Shown here: in pieces, positions 6,405 to 7,282 of the stretch | Position numbering within the stretch: the stretch's first letter is position 1 | Layout of the letters: each line of letters opens with the position of its first letter | Assembly: GCA_019234745.1 (NCBI GenBank) | Contig: JAFAKZ010000300.1 | Coordinates: forward strand, 1 to 7,282 | Direction of reading: 5' to 3' | Length of the DNA stretch: 7,282 nt | Source of the DNA: Burkholderiales bacterium | GTDB taxonomy: Bacteria; Pseudomonadota; Gammaproteobacteria; Burkholderiales; Chitinimonadaceae | Notes under the pieces: generated by a model | Told to the model about the DNA's origin: nothing | Databases searched by the model: none | Seen by the model: the letters and a program-made list of their open reading frames with translations, nothing else | Program-made: the position numbers and the translations under genes

Positions 6405-7282
6405 ATGAGCACAAATCAAAAGTACCTGGGCCTGATGAACGAGATGGCCACCTTCGTCCGCGTGGTCGAGTCGGGCAGCTTCTCCGCCGCCGCCCGCCAG
6501 CTCGGCACCACGCCCTCGGCCGTGAGCCGGCAGATCGCACGCCTGGAAGACGCGCTGTCCGCGCGCCTGTTGGAGCGCACGACGCGCAAGTTGCGCCTCT
6601 CGGAGGCCGGCGCCGAAGTGCTCAAGCACAGCCAGGAGATGGTACGCGCTGCACGCGCCGTGATGGAGGTGACGGGCCAGTTTATGGAAGCACCGGCCGG
6701 GCTGATACGTGTGAGCGTACCCAAGGCTTTCGGCCGTATCGTCGTGCACCCCCATATGGCGGCCTTCCTCAAGCAGTACCCGAACATCGACGTGCAGCTG
6801 ATTGTGACGGACCGCTATGTCGATCTGATTGACGAGATCGTGGACCTGGCCATCCGCATTACGGAACACCCGGCCGAGGGCCTGGCGGGCCGCCCGCTGA
6901 TGCGCGTGCACCACGTGCTGTGCGCCACCCAAGCCTATCTGGACGCACATGGCACGCCCGCGCACCCGCGCGACCTGGCGCACCATGCCTGCCTCTACCT
7001 GGGTGAGAATTCCACGGACAACCGCTGGCGCTTCCGCCGCCGCGGCGAAACGGCCACCGTGACCGTGCGCGGCCGCTATATCGCCAACCACACGGAGATC
7101 CGCCTGGAAGGGGTGCTGAACGACCTGGGCATAGGCTGCCTGCCCTATTTCACTGCGCGCGAGGCGCTGCGTGCTGGGCGCGTCATCCCCGTGCTGCCGG
7201 AATGGGAGTTCGTCGCCTCCTACGGCGGCATGGCCTGGGTGCTGTACCAGCCCAACCGTTACCTGGCGCCCAAGCTGCGCGT
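6405..7282 (+). CDS. LysR-type transcriptional regulator, C terminus cut by the window edge
   Basis: This is a DNA-binding regulator of the LysR family, likely sensing a small metabolite and controlling the divergent operon and its own gene. The frame is open from ATG 6405 to the right edge (292 codons). The winged helix-turn-helix occupies about residues 14-71 (ATFVRVVESGSFSAAARQLG, then TPSAVSRQIARLE), followed by a linker helix. The substrate-binding domain starts near 98 (PAGLIRVSVPKAFGRIVV) and runs to the end. The final residues YLAPKLR match the usual C-terminal motif, so perhaps only 10-20 residues are missing. The domain style is that of the CrgA-like LysR group common in proteobacteria. 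No clear ribosome site precedes ATG 6405; ATG 6435 (residue 11) is an in-frame alternative that begins nearer the HTH. The effector is unknown. Confidence 0.94.
   Translation, partial: MSTNQKYLGLMNEMATFVRVVESGSFSAAARQLGTTPSAVSRQIARLEDALSARLLERTTRKLRLSEAGAEVLKHSQEMVRAARAVMEVTGQFMEAPAGLIRVSVPKAFGRIVVHPHMAAFLKQYPNIDVQLIVTDRYVDLIDEIVDLAIRITEHPAEGLAGRPLMRVHHVLCATQAYLDAHGTPAHPRDLAHHACLYLGENSTDNRWRFRRRGETATVTVRGRYIANHTEIRLEGVLNDLGIGCLPYFTAREALRAGRVIPVLPEWEFVASYGGMAWVLYQPNRYLAPKLR

Noticed and set aside
6375..7091. A 238-codon open frame on the minus strand opposite the LysR gene
   Set aside because: It is antisense to a clear LysR protein in GC-rich DNA, where such frames are common; its His/Ala/Arg-rich translation matches no family I know.

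Overview
The window is GC-rich, densely coded DNA from a Gram-negative bacterium. The mix of LysR and EamA genes, a HAMP-linked class III cyclase and a bacterial O-mannosyltransferase-type glycosyltransferase suggests a betaproteobacterium (Burkholderiales, perhaps Oxalobacteraceae such as Massilia or Duganella). That placement is inference from gene content and base composition. I see no tRNA, rRNA, CRISPR array, insertion sequence or phage gene.

Left part: an incomplete membrane glycosyltransferase of the GT39/PMT family runs off the left edge on the minus strand. Across a 167-base intergenic region, a class III adenylate cyclase is transcribed divergently. The cyclase has two membrane segments, an extracytoplasmic sensor region, a HAMP linker, a complete catalytic domain and a TPR-like tail. 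It ends 22 bases from the convergent next gene, and a small imperfect hairpin lies at that junction.

Right part: three minus-strand genes form an apparent operon. In transcription order they encode a divergent argininosuccinate synthase (ArgG)-like ligase, an Fe(II)/2-oxoglutarate dioxygenase of the amino-acid hydroxylase type (PF10014, L-isoleucine dioxygenase family), and an EamA/DMT exporter. The first two genes overlap by 14 bases. A LysR-type regulator, cut by the right edge, is read divergently from the 132-base region in front of the operon. That region holds a perfect 8-base inverted repeat whose arms supply -35-like and -10-like hexamers on both strands, so it could be a symmetric bidirectional promoter and operator. 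A second perfect inverted repeat would sit at the 5' end of the operon mRNA.

Taken together, the right half looks like a compact, LysR-controlled cassette that builds an amino-acid-derived small molecule by ATP-dependent condensation, hydroxylates it and exports it. By a from-memory alignment, the ArgG-like enzyme keeps the ATP loop but has lost several citrulline- and aspartate-binding residues. It is therefore unlikely to be the housekeeping arginine enzyme, and the product is unknown.
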